Shown here: positions 35,754 to 43,621 of the stretch, piece after piece
How the letters are laid out: each line of letters starts with the position of its first letter
How positions within the stretch are numbered: position 1 is the stretch's first letter
Notes under the pieces: generated by a model
The model's database searches: none
What the model was told of the DNA's origin: nothing
The model's input: the letters and a program-made list of their open reading frames with translations, nothing else
Position numbers and translations under genes: made by a program
NCBI GenBank assembly: GCA_020200235.1
Contig: JAIVJC010000132.1
Location: 1-52,549, forward strand
From: Acidobacteriota bacterium
Lineage (GTDB): Bacteria; Acidobacteriota; Blastocatellia; Pyrinomonadales; Pyrinomonadaceae
DNA length: 52,549 bases
Reading direction: 5' to 3'

Positions 35754-36854
35754 TTGGCGAAGAAAGAATCGATCGGCATCGGCGTCATCGGCGCGGGGTT
35801 CGCGCGCACGACGCAGATACCCGCGTTCGTCGCGTGCGAGGGGGCGCGCGTCGCGGCGATCGCGAGCGGGCGCAGGGAGAACGCCGAACGGGTCGCGCGC
35901 GAGTTCGGCATCCCGTTCGTCGGCGCGGACTGGCGCGAGGTCGTCGCGCGCGAAGAGGTCTCGCTCGTCTGCGTCACGACGCCGACCGTCTTCCACCGCG
36001 AGATGACGCTCGCGGCGCTCGCACACGGGAAGGCGGTGCTGTGCGAGAAGCCGACGGCGATGACGGCCGCCGAGTCGGACGAGATGCGACGCGCCGCGAC
36101 CGATGCGGGCGTGCTCGCGCACGTCGATCACGAGCTGCGCTTCGTGCCCGCGAGGTCGAAGGCGCGCGACATTGTCGCCGCGGGCGAAGTGGGGCGCGTG
36201 CGCCACGCGAAGGTGCTGTTCCGCGCCGACTGGCGCGCGGCTGTCGATCACGGGTGGGACTGGTGGTCGGACGCTGCGTCGGGCGGCGGCATCCTCGGAG
36301 CCATCGGCTCGCACGCCGTCGACGCGCTGCGCTGGCTCGCGCAATCGGAGTTCGCCGAAGTCTCCTGCCGGCTCGCGACGCACGTCACGCGTCGCGCCGA
36401 CGCCGCTGGCGGCGAGCCGCGCCGCGTGACGAGCGACGACGAGGCGAACCTGCTGCTGCGCTTCGCGCCGTCGGAATTGGTTTCGGAAACCGCGACCGCC
36501 GCCGTCTCGCTCTCGGCGGTCGAGTCGGGCGCGCCCTGTCACCGCGCCGAGATTTTCGGCGAGCGCGGGGCGCTGCGGATCGAGGGCTCGCGTCTGTGGC
36601 GCGCCGAGGCGGGCGCGGGTCGCTGGGAGGAGGTCGAGGTCGAAGTCGCCCCGCTCGCCGCAGGGATGCGCGACACCGAATGGGCGCGTGGCTTCACCGT
36701 CTTCTCTCAAAAGATCATCGACGCGCTGAAGGATGGGCGCACGTGCGTCGAAGGCGCGGCGACCTTCGACGACGGACACCGCACGCAGCTCGTCCTCGAC
36801 GACGCCCGCCGCTCGCACGCGACGGGCAGGACTGCCGTGACAGGCAAAAAGTGA
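35754..36854 (+). CDS. Gfo/Idh/MocA family NAD(P)-dependent oxidoreductase
   Basis: The 366-residue cytoplasmic enzyme starts at a TTG preceded by agagga. Its N-terminal Rossmann domain has IGVIGAGFARTTQIPAF, the VTTPTVFHREM segment and the family-defining CEKPTAMT with the conserved Lys of the EKP motif. The C-terminal alpha/beta domain includes LGAIGSHAVDALRWL, with the His that follows the GxxxD/SH-type motif. Members oxidise or reduce sugars, inositols or related polyols; the substrate cannot be assigned. The stop codon (tga) falls within the first unit of a heptamer element. It sits just downstream of the split tRNA gene, which is probably coincidence. Confidence 0.9.
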   Translation: MAKKESIGIGVIGAGFARTTQIPAFVACEGARVAAIASGRRENAERVAREFGIPFVGADWREVVAREEVSLVCVTTPTVFHREMTLAALAHGKAVLCEKPTAMTAAESDEMRRAATDAGVLAHVDHELRFVPARSKARDIVAAGEVGRVRHAKVLFRADWRAAVDHGWDWWSDAASGGGILGAIGSHAVDALRWLAQSEFAEVSCRLATHVTRRADAAGGEPRRVTSDDEANLLLRFAPSELVSETATAAVSLSAVESGAPCHRAEIFGERGALRIEGSRLWRAEAGAGRWEEVEVEVAPLAAGMRDTEWARGFTVFSQKIIDALKDGRTCVEGAATFDDGHRTQLVLDDARRSHATGRTAVTGKK

Positions 36855-37000
36855 TGAGTAATGAGTGATGAGTAAAAGACGAGCTGTTTTAACTCATCAC
36901 TCATCACTCATCACTCATCACTCATTACTCATCACTCATTACTCATCACTCATTACTCATCACTCTTGCTTGTTACTCGTCACGGTTCACCCGTCACGGC
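36851..37000. repeat. Heptamer hairpin element, family 3 (ctcatca / gtgatga)
   Basis: The left arm gtgatgagtaatgagtgatg faces a right arm of about nine ctcatca/ctcatta units, then degenerate heptamers (gttactc gtcacgg). The element overlaps the oxidoreductase stop codon and ends 2 nt before the stop codon of the convergent beta-lactamase-fold gene, so it fills the whole convergent gap. Confidence 0.9.
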
Positions 37001-37002
37001 TT

Positions 37003-39501
37003 TTACTTCTTCGCCCGAAAGACTTCCGGCGGGATGTTTGCGTCGAACTTCACTTCCTTGACGCGCTCGGTCGCCTCGCCTGTGTCGGGCACGTCGTAGG
37101 TGACGAGGAAGGGGACGAGGACGCCTTCGACGTTGCGGTAGTCTGAGAAGCGCGCCTTGACGGGGGCGGCTTCGCCGGTGGCGGAGGACTCGACCGCGTC
37201 GCGGCGCAGCACCAGAAACGTCTTCGCCGAGACGTACTCGGTCGCAGGGCTCCCGCGCTCCGGCGTGTAGACGACGACGTAGGCGTCCTCGCCGCCCTCC
37301 TTCGCCGTGCCCGTCACCTCCACCTTCCTGTAGTTCGCCTTCCAATCGAGCAGCCGGTAGAAGTTCTCAGCCACGCGCATCTCGGCGATCTTCTTCTCGC
37401 CCCAGCGCGAGGGCTGCGCGACGAAACTCGCCTCCTCGCCGCCCGACGCCCCGTCGAAGAACTCGCGCGTCGTGCCGATGCGCTTGCCGAGCCCCGTGAA
37501 CGTGACCTCGCGCGCGAAGGAGTTCGGCGCCTGCGCGTAGGTCACAGACTCGCCTTCGAGCCCCTGCGACTCGAACGTGAGCGCGGCGGTCGTCCGCGTC
37601 GACTTGTGCTTCCGCAGGTTCGCCTCGCCGCCCGCCGCCGCGATCATCTTCGCCAGCAACTCTTCGGCGGCGACGGGTGGCTTCCGAGCCGCGGCTGGCT
37701 GGCTCGCGCCCGCCGGCGCGTCGCCCACGCGCTTGAACTCGAACTCGCCTCCGGGCTGCCTGAGCACGAGCGCGGAAACTTTGCCCGCGGCGTCGCGCCG
37801 CGCGAGGAGCGAGTAGCTGTCGGGCATCAGCGGCGTTATGAAAACGTCCTTCCCCTTCTCGACGAGCGGGTAGTCGGGGTCGCCGGGGATGGTGGCGACG
37901 ACTTTGCCGTCTTTGACACTCACCTCGACCTTGCCCATGCCAGCCATCTCGTACGTGCCGACGAGCTCGCGTAGCGCGTCGCTGATCTGCGGCGCGCTAG
38001 TGGTCGCGGCGGGCGCGCCCTCTCGGATTTTCGGCAGCGTGTAGTTGCCCTGCGGCTGTTCGAGGTAGAGCTCCGTCGCCGACTCGTTACCCTTCACCGG
38101 GCGGAACGTGGCGAAGAAGCCGAGCACGTCGACGAAGCGGAAGCGGCGACCCCCGACGCCCTCCAGCGTGTAGCGCGGCTGCCCCGGCGCGTCGAGGCGG
38201 AGCTTGCCGTCGCTGTAGGAGACGGTGATAACCATCTGCGCCGCCGCGAAGTCGTAGCGACCGACCGCGGACTCGGGCTTGAAGTCAGGTGCGGCGGCGG
38301 TCGCGCCCGCCGTCTGCGCGGGAGCGAGCAGGGTCGAGACGACCGCGCGCAGCGTCGCGGAGAGCAGCGGCGTCCCCTCGACGTTGGCGAGGACGGCGAC
38401 GCCGAGCTTCTCCTGCGGGAGGAGAGACACCAGCGCGCCGAAGCCGTCGATGCCGCCGGAGTGCGTGTAGACGGTGCGCTCGCCCATCTTCGCGACCGCC
38501 CAGCCCAGCCCGTAGGAGGCGGTGTCGTTGACCTTGATCTGCGGCGTGACCAGCTCGACGAACCCCTTCTCGGAGACGAGCCGCTTGCCGTCCGCGCCGA
38601 CGCCGCCCGCGAGCATGAACTTGAGCCACTGAGCCATCTCGCGCGCGCTCGAATTGATCGCGCCGGCGGGCGCGACGTTCGTGATGTCGCGCGTCGCGAC
38701 GTGGCGCGCCTCCTTCGTCGCCGCGTTGTACTGGTAGCCGAGCGAGAAGTCGGGCGCGGACTTCATCTCCGCGACGGAGAGCACGCTCTTCGTCATGCCG
38801 AGAGGTCTGAGGATGCGCGTTGAAATAACGTTCTCCCACGTCTGCCCTTGCGCGCGCGCGACCGCCTCGCCCGCCGCCGAGAACATCACGTTCTGGTACT
38901 GGAACTTCTCTCTTAGTTTCGCCGACGGCTTCGCGCGCCCCGCCACGCGGATCACCTCCTCGCGGTTGAGCACGCCCGTGTACCAGGCGATGTCCGTGCC
39001 CGCCAGCCCCGTGCGGTGCGAGAGCAGATCGCGCAGCGTCACTTGGGCGTCCGCCTCCTTGTCGCGCAAGCTGAAGTAGGGGAGAAACTTTTTCGGCGAG
39101 TCGTCGAGCGAGAGCTTGCCGTCGTCCTGCGACATGACGGCAGCCAGTGCCGTGAAAGCCTTGGTGCAGGAGCCGATGGCGAAGAGCGTGTCGGGCGTGA
39201 CCGGCAGACCCCGGCCTGCGTCCCTCACCCCCGAAGCCCTCAACACGATCACCTGATCGCCCCGCACGACGACGAGCGACGCGCCGGGCACGCCCGCCGC
39301 CGCCCGCGCCTCGTCGAACGCACGCTCGACGGCGGCGACGCGCGACGCCGCGTCGTCCTGCGTCGCCGCCGGGGCTTGCGACTGCGCCCGCGGCGCGCCA
39401 CTCGGAGGCTGTGTCGTCTGCGCGTGAGCGCGGCGCGGCGCGACGCCGGGCGCGAGCAGGGCGGCGGCTAAAGAGAGGTGTAAAAAACGCCTGAGTGACA
39501 T
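37003..39501 (-). CDS. Exported serine beta-lactamase-fold hydrolase with a C-terminal extension
   Basis: The 832-residue exported protein has a signal peptide (HLSLAAALLAPGVAPRRAHA, then QTTQ). Residues about 50-400 form a class C beta-lactamase / DD-peptidase-like domain with SxxK in GSCTKAF, YQN as the Y-x-N triad and HSGG as the third motif. Two further domains follow: about 410-600 (DUF3471-like strands, RELVGTYEMAGMGKVEV) and about 620-830, which resembles an outer-membrane-lipoprotein-sorting-like fold (FREVTFTGL-type strands, then DGASGGEEASF). True antibiotic hydrolysis is unlikely; peptide or ester hydrolysis is more usual. The ATG at 39501 is preferred over a TTG nine nt upstream, which sits only 2 nt from the aggag site. 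Confidence 0.88.
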   Translation of the reverse strand: MSLRRFLHLSLAAALLAPGVAPRRAHAQTTQPPSGAPRAQSQAPAATQDDAASRVAAVERAFDEARAAAGVPGASLVVVRGDQVIVLRASGVRDAGRGLPVTPDTLFAIGSCTKAFTALAAVMSQDDGKLSLDDSPKKFLPYFSLRDKEADAQVTLRDLLSHRTGLAGTDIAWYTGVLNREEVIRVAGRAKPSAKLREKFQYQNVMFSAAGEAVARAQGQTWENVISTRILRPLGMTKSVLSVAEMKSAPDFSLGYQYNAATKEARHVATRDITNVAPAGAINSSAREMAQWLKFMLAGGVGADGKRLVSEKGFVELVTPQIKVNDTASYGLGWAVAKMGERTVYTHSGGIDGFGALVSLLPQEKLGVAVLANVEGTPLLSATLRAVVSTLLAPAQTAGATAAAPDFKPESAVGRYDFAAAQMVITVSYSDGKLRLDAPGQPRYTLEGVGGRRFRFVDVLGFFATFRPVKGNESATELYLEQPQGNYTLPKIREGAPAATTSAPQISDALRELVGTYEMAGMGKVEVSVKDGKVVATIPGDPDYPLVEKGKDVFITPLMPDSYSLLARRDAAGKVSALVLRQPGGEFEFKRVGDAPAGASQPAAARKPPVAAEELLAKMIAAAGGEANLRKHKSTRTTAALTFESQGLEGESVTYAQAPNSFAREVTFTGLGKRIGTTREFFDGASGGEEASFVAQPSRWGEKKIAEMRVAENFYRLLDWKANYRKVEVTGTAKEGGEDAYVVVYTPERGSPATEYVSAKTFLVLRRDAVESSATGEAAPVKARFSDYRNVEGVLVPFLVTYDVPDTGEATERVKEVKFDANIPPEVFRAKK

Positions 39502-39663
39502 ATTATTCAACGCTCCTGAAGCGAGAAGACGCGCGACTGAAAGCGAGAAGACGCGCGACCGACGGTGAACGTTTCAAACCGCTGAGCCGACCGTCGCGGT
39601 CGCGGCGAAGGTGTTGCGTCTCACGCGCGCGGGTCTGGAAAGTATTACGTCGCGGCGCGGCGA

Positions 39664-41425
39664 ATGGTTATGACGACGAAGAAGTCAGCACAGACCCGCG
39701 GCGCGCGCGTGCGCGTCGGGGTGGACACGGGCGGGACGTTCACGGACTTCGTCTTCGCGCAGCGGGGGCGCGTGCGCGTCTTCAAGCTCGCCTCGACGCC
39801 AGCCGATCCTTCGCTCGCGATCACGGAAGGGTTGCGGCGCGCGGCGCGCGAGGCGGGCGCGCGCCTCTCGGACATCGAGGTCGTGCACGGCACGACCGTC
39901 GGCACGAACGCGCTGCTCGAACGCAGGGGCGCTCTCTCGGCTTTGGTGACGACCGCCGGCTTCGAGGACGTGATCGAGATCGGCCGTCAGGCGCGACCGC
40001 GCCTCTACGACTTGGAAGCCGAGAAGCCCCCGCCGCTCGTCCCGCGGAGTTTACGCTTCGGCGTCGCCGAAAGAATCGCCGCGTCGGGCGAAGTCCTGGA
40101 GCCGCTCGAAGAAGAAGAGATCGAAAGACTCGTCGCCGGGCTCGAGCGCGCGCGCCCCGAATCGGTCGCCGTCTCGCTGCTGTTCTCGTTCGTCAGACCC
40201 GAACACGAAAAGAGGATCGCGCGCGCCCTCGCCGCCGCGCTCCGCGTCCCCGTCTCCGTCTCGCACGAGATACTCCCCGAATACCGCGAGTTCGAGCGCA
40301 CCTCGACCGTCGCCGTCAACGCGTACCTCCAACCGCTGATGGGTCTCTACCTCCGGATCGATCGCGCGCGTGGACGCGGGCGGCGCGCTGCGCGTGGGAC
40401 CCGAAAGCGCGGGCGCCGATCCGGGTCCCGCGTGCTACGGTCGCGGGACTCTGCCGACGGTGACGGACGCGAACCTCGTCCTCGGTCGCTTCGGCGGCGC
40501 GCAACTCCTCGGCGGCGACTTCACTCTCGACGAGCGCCGCGCCGAGGACGCGCTGGACGATCTCGCGCGCGCGTTGACGAAGGCGGGCGGTCGCCGCGTC
40601 ACGGCGACCGAAGCCGCGCTCGGAGTGGTGCGCGTGGTCAACGCGGGGATGGAGCGCGCGCTCCGGGTCGTCTCGGTCGAGCGCGGCTACGACACGCGCG
40701 CCTTCACGCTCGTCTCGTTCGGCGGCGCGGGGGGCTTGCACGCGGTCGCGCTCGCGCAAGGATTGAAGATTCCGCGCGTCATGATCCCGGCGAGCCCCGG
40801 CGCGCTCTCGGCGACGGGCGCGCTGCGCTCCGACGTGGTGCGCGACGCGAGCCGCACCGTCATGCTCGACGCGGGCGGGCGACTCGAAGCGCTCGAGCGC
40901 GCCTTCGCCGAGATGGAGCGCGAGGGGCGCGCCTCGCTCAGGCGCGAGGGCTTCGCCGACGCGCGGCAGCGCCACGAGCGCACGGTCGCCGCGCGCTACA
41001 AGGGTCAGTCGTTCGAGCTGGAGATCAAATTCAACGCCCGCGCGCGCGTCGCCGACGCCTTCCACCGCGCGCACCTCGCGCGCTACGGCTACGCGCGGGA
41101 GCCGAGCGCGGTCGAGATCGTCAGCGCGCGCGTGCGCTCTTCGGGGCTCGTCGAGAAGGTAAGACTTGAGCGGCCCGGCACCCGCTCGCACGCCCGCGCG
41201 CCGCTCGCGCCGCGGGGCTTCGCGCAAGTTTACTTCGCCGCGCGCGCCTCTCGCGCCGCCGTCTACGCGCGCGAGGAACTCCCGGCGGGCGCGCGTCTAC
41301 TCAGCCCTTGCGTCGTTACGGAATATTCATCGACGACGCTCGTCCCCGCCGGGGCGCGCGCGCGCGTAGACGCGCTGGGAAATTTGAACATCGAGTTGGG
41401 TTATCATCGTGCGAGCAAGGCGTGA
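39664..41425 (+). pseudogene. hyuA: Hydantoinase A / oxoprolinase alpha-type gene, broken by internal deletion
   Basis: The first 230 codons are a good HyuA N-terminus: VGVDTGGTFTDFVF (ATP-binding), EVVHGTTVGTNALLER, SHEILPEYREFERTST. At 40350-40356 the frame changes, and the other frame continues with GSIARVDAGGALRVGPESAG, PACYGRG, the RFGGAQLLGG segment and the normal C-terminus, ending at 41425. The missing middle in HyuA normally includes the MGGTSTDV and VGAGGGS motifs, about 110 residues. The hinge reads GLYLR directly followed by GSIARVD. Total coding length is about 585 against roughly 690 for the family. The deletion removes part of the ATPase core, so activity is very unlikely. The hydantoinase B gene follows. 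Confidence 0.85.
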
Positions 41426-41447
41426 GACATTCACCGCCGCGGAGGAG

Positions 41448-41532
41448 AAACGATGAAGTATGAAGGATGAACGATGAAGTAAGAATCATCGTCTTTAACT
41501 TTATCGTTCATCGTTCATCCTTCATCGTTTGC
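41448..41532. repeat. Heptamer hairpin element, family 1, copy 3
   Basis: The left arm aaacgatgaagtatgaagga is mirrored by catccttcatcgttt and similar units; the arms are complementary over about 30 nt. It starts 22 nt after the hydantoinase A stop codon and ends 57 nt before the hydantoinase B start. Confidence 0.9.
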
Positions 41533-41589
41533 TTCGTGCCTCTGCGGTTAATCTCCGATCCGCTGTGGCACGAGTGTGAGTTGAAGATC

Positions 41590-43305
41590 ATGAGACGCAG
41601 AAGCAGCTTCGATCCGGTCACGCTGGAAATCTACCGCGCGCTCTACACGTCGGTCGCCGAAGAGATGGGCGTGAGTTTACGGCGCACCGCGTTCTCGCCG
41701 AACATCAAGGAGCGGCGCGACTACTCGTGCGCCGTCTTCGACGCCGCGGGGCGCGTCATCGCGCAGGGCGATCACATGCCCGTCCACCTCGGCTCGATGC
41801 CCGCCGCGGTCGCCGCCGCGCTCGACGCGACCGCGCTCGCGCCCGGCGACGTGGTCGCCTTGAACGATCCGTTCGCGGGCGGCACGCACCTGCCCGACGT
41901 AACCTTAGTCGCCGGCGTCTTCCTCGAAGACGAGGTGATTGCGGATTGCGGATTGCGGATTGCGGATTTGAAGAAGCAGCCTCAGTCAAAGTCTGCGCGC
42001 GCAAGAAAACCCTCACCATCCGCGGGCTATGTGCCCGCTCCTGAATCCGCAATCCGCAATCCGCAATCCGCAATCTTCTACGTCGCCAACCGCGCGCACC
42101 ACGCGGACATCGGCGGAGCCAGCCCCGGCTCGATGGGGATGGCGACGGACGTTTACGGCGAAGGCTTGCGCATCCCGCCGGTGAAGATCGTGAAGGGCGG
42201 TCGGGAGGACGCCGACTTGATGAGGTTGCTGCTGGCGAACGTGCGCGGGGCGGCGGAGCGGCGCGCGGACTTCGAGGCGCAGACGGGATCACTGAAAACC
42301 GGCGCGTCGCGGCTTTTGGAGATCGTCGCGCGCGCCGGGAGCCGTGAGGCGAGCGTGTACGCGGCGCACCTGATCGATTACTCGGCGCGGCGCATGCGCG
42401 CGGTGATCCGGGAGATGCCGGACGGCGTCTACGAAGCGGAGGACGCGCTCGACGGGGACGGCGTCACGGACGAGCCCGTCGTGCTGCGCGTGAGGGTAAC
42501 GATCAGGGGCGAGAGAGCGCGCGTCGATTTTAGGGGAAGCGCGGCGCAGGTGGCGGGACCCGTCAACGCGGTCGAGGCGATCACGCTCTCGGCGGTGTCG
42601 TACGTCTTCCGCTGCCTCGTCGGCGCGGACGAAGTCCCGGCGAGCGCGGGGCTGATGGAGCCGATCGAAGTCGTCGCCCCGCTCGGTTCGGTCGTCAACG
42701 CGGAGCCCCCGGCGGCGGTCGCGGGCGGCAACGTCGAGACCTCGCAGCGGATCGTCGACGTTTTGTTCAGGGCGCTCGCCCGAGCCGTGCCCGCGCGCAT
42801 CCCGGCGGCGAGCCAGGGGACGATGAACAACCTGACCGTCGGCGGGGTCGATCTCGGCGGGCAAGAGTTCGCCTACTACGAGACGGTCGCGGGCGGCATG
42901 GGCGCGCGCGCGACCCGCGACGGCATGAGCGCGGTGCACACGCACATGACGAACAGCCTGAACACGCCCGCCGAGGCGTTGGAGTATGCGTACCCGTTGC
43001 GCGTCCGGCGCTACGCGATCCGCGAGGGCTCCGGCGGCGAGGGCGCGACGCGCGGGGGCGACGGCGTCGTGCGCGAGATCGAGACGCTCGTCCGAGCGCG
43101 CGCGTCGCTCCTGGCGGACAGGCGCGCGCTCGCCCCTTACGGTCTCGCGGGCGGCGGGAGTGGGAGCGCGGGACGAGATTCAATCGTGCGGCGCGATGGC
43201 ACGACCGAGCGCGTCGGCGCGAAAGGATCGTGGCAGTTGGAGCCGGGCGACCGCGTGCGGATCGAGACGCCGGGCGGCGGCGGGCACGGGAAGCGGAAAC
43301 GATGA
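41590..43305 (+). CDS. hyuB: Hydantoinase B / N-methylhydantoinase B-type subunit with in-frame repeat insertion
   Basis: The product is of HyuB/oxoprolinase beta type: FDPVTLEIYRALYTSVAEEMG and RRTAFSPNIKERRDYSCAVFD at the start, NDPFAGGTHLPDV, HHADIGGASPGSM, and a C-terminus with GGMGARATRDGMSAVHTHMTN. About 45 residues (roughly 116-162) are inserted between VAGVFLEDEV and FYVANRAHHADIGG. They are encoded by a perfect heptamer hairpin that keeps the frame (IADCGLRIAD, then SAIRNPQSAI). The segment lies next to a conserved metal/substrate region, so it may or may not be tolerated. The ATG at 41590 is used; the frame upstream passes through a heptamer repeat. With the broken HyuA partner the enzyme is probably inactive. 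Confidence 0.85.
   Translation: MRRRSSFDPVTLEIYRALYTSVAEEMGVSLRRTAFSPNIKERRDYSCAVFDAAGRVIAQGDHMPVHLGSMPAAVAAALDATALAPGDVVALNDPFAGGTHLPDVTLVAGVFLEDEVIADCGLRIADLKKQPQSKSARARKPSPSAGYVPAPESAIRNPQSAIFYVANRAHHADIGGASPGSMGMATDVYGEGLRIPPVKIVKGGREDADLMRLLLANVRGAAERRADFEAQTGSLKTGASRLLEIVARAGSREASVYAAHLIDYSARRMRAVIREMPDGVYEAEDALDGDGVTDEPVVLRVRVTIRGERARVDFRGSAAQVAGPVNAVEAITLSAVSYVFRCLVGADEVPASAGLMEPIEVVAPLGSVVNAEPPAAVAGGNVETSQRIVDVLFRALARAVPARIPAASQGTMNNLTVGGVDLGGQEFAYYETVAGGMGARATRDGMSAVHTHMTNSLNTPAEALEYAYPLRVRRYAIREGSGGEGATRGGDGVVREIETLVRARASLLADRRALAPYGLAGGGSGSAGRDSIVRRDGTTERVGAKGSWQLEPGDRVRIETPGGGGHGKRKR
41937..42075. repeat. Heptamer hairpin element, family 5 (gcggatt / aatccgc), inside hyuB
   Basis: Four consecutive gcggatt units (41941-41968) follow a gatt. 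Four aatccgc units (42044-42071) then aatc form the opposite arm. The 32-bp inverted repeat is perfect, around a 75-nt loop. The element lies in the coding frame of hydantoinase B and encodes about 45 residues without a stop. Confidence 0.95.
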
Positions 43306-43621
43306 AGGAAGAGATGTCCGTTGTCAGTTGTCAGTCGTCAGTCGTCAGTTGCCCGTGGTTCGCGGACTCGACGACAGAACGAAACATACGATCTGATGAG
43401 CGTGAAAAAAGATGACGGACGACGGACTACTGACAACGGACTACTGACAACTGACAAGCGACCACTGACAACGCACAGCCTTTCGGCTAGAATGTGCCCG
43501 CCTGATTACATCCGCCCCGCAACCGCAAGACCCGGACGGCGATCCGACGCTCGACAGCCTGCGCCCCGACCCGAGCCACCGGGAACTCCCGGGGCGCGTC
43601 GGACTCCCCGTTAAGTAAGAG
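43306..43621. other. 316-bp gap between hyuB and the kinase cluster
   Basis: The gap holds the heptamer hairpin element at 43316-43475 and a GC-rich stretch (cgcaagacccggacggcgat and so on). No clear promoter, hairpin terminator or gene is visible in the remainder. The promoter of the first kinase should be here. Confidence 0.5.
43316..43475. repeat. Heptamer hairpin element, family 2, copy 2
   Basis: The left arm has gttgtcagttgtcagtcgtc and similar units. The right arm has actgacaactgacaagcgac and a run of gacggac/gactact. Complementary units lie around a loop of about 60 nt. The hyuB stop codon region itself reads aaacgatgaagg, like the start of family 1. Confidence 0.9.

Noticed and set aside
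36870..36990. CRISPR-like array of ctcatca/ctcatta repeats
   Set aside because: The unit is 7 nt with no spacers and pairs with an inverted arm, so it is a heptamer hairpin and not a CRISPR array.
37003..39501. Clinically relevant beta-lactamase
   Set aside because: Motifs fit the wide PF00144 family; two extra C-terminal domains and the context suggest a peptidase/esterase relative.
41467..41589. Upstream extension of hydantoinase B (MNDEVRIIVFNFIVHRSSF)
   Set aside because: It is a translation of the heptamer hairpin, so the ATG at 41590 is preferred.
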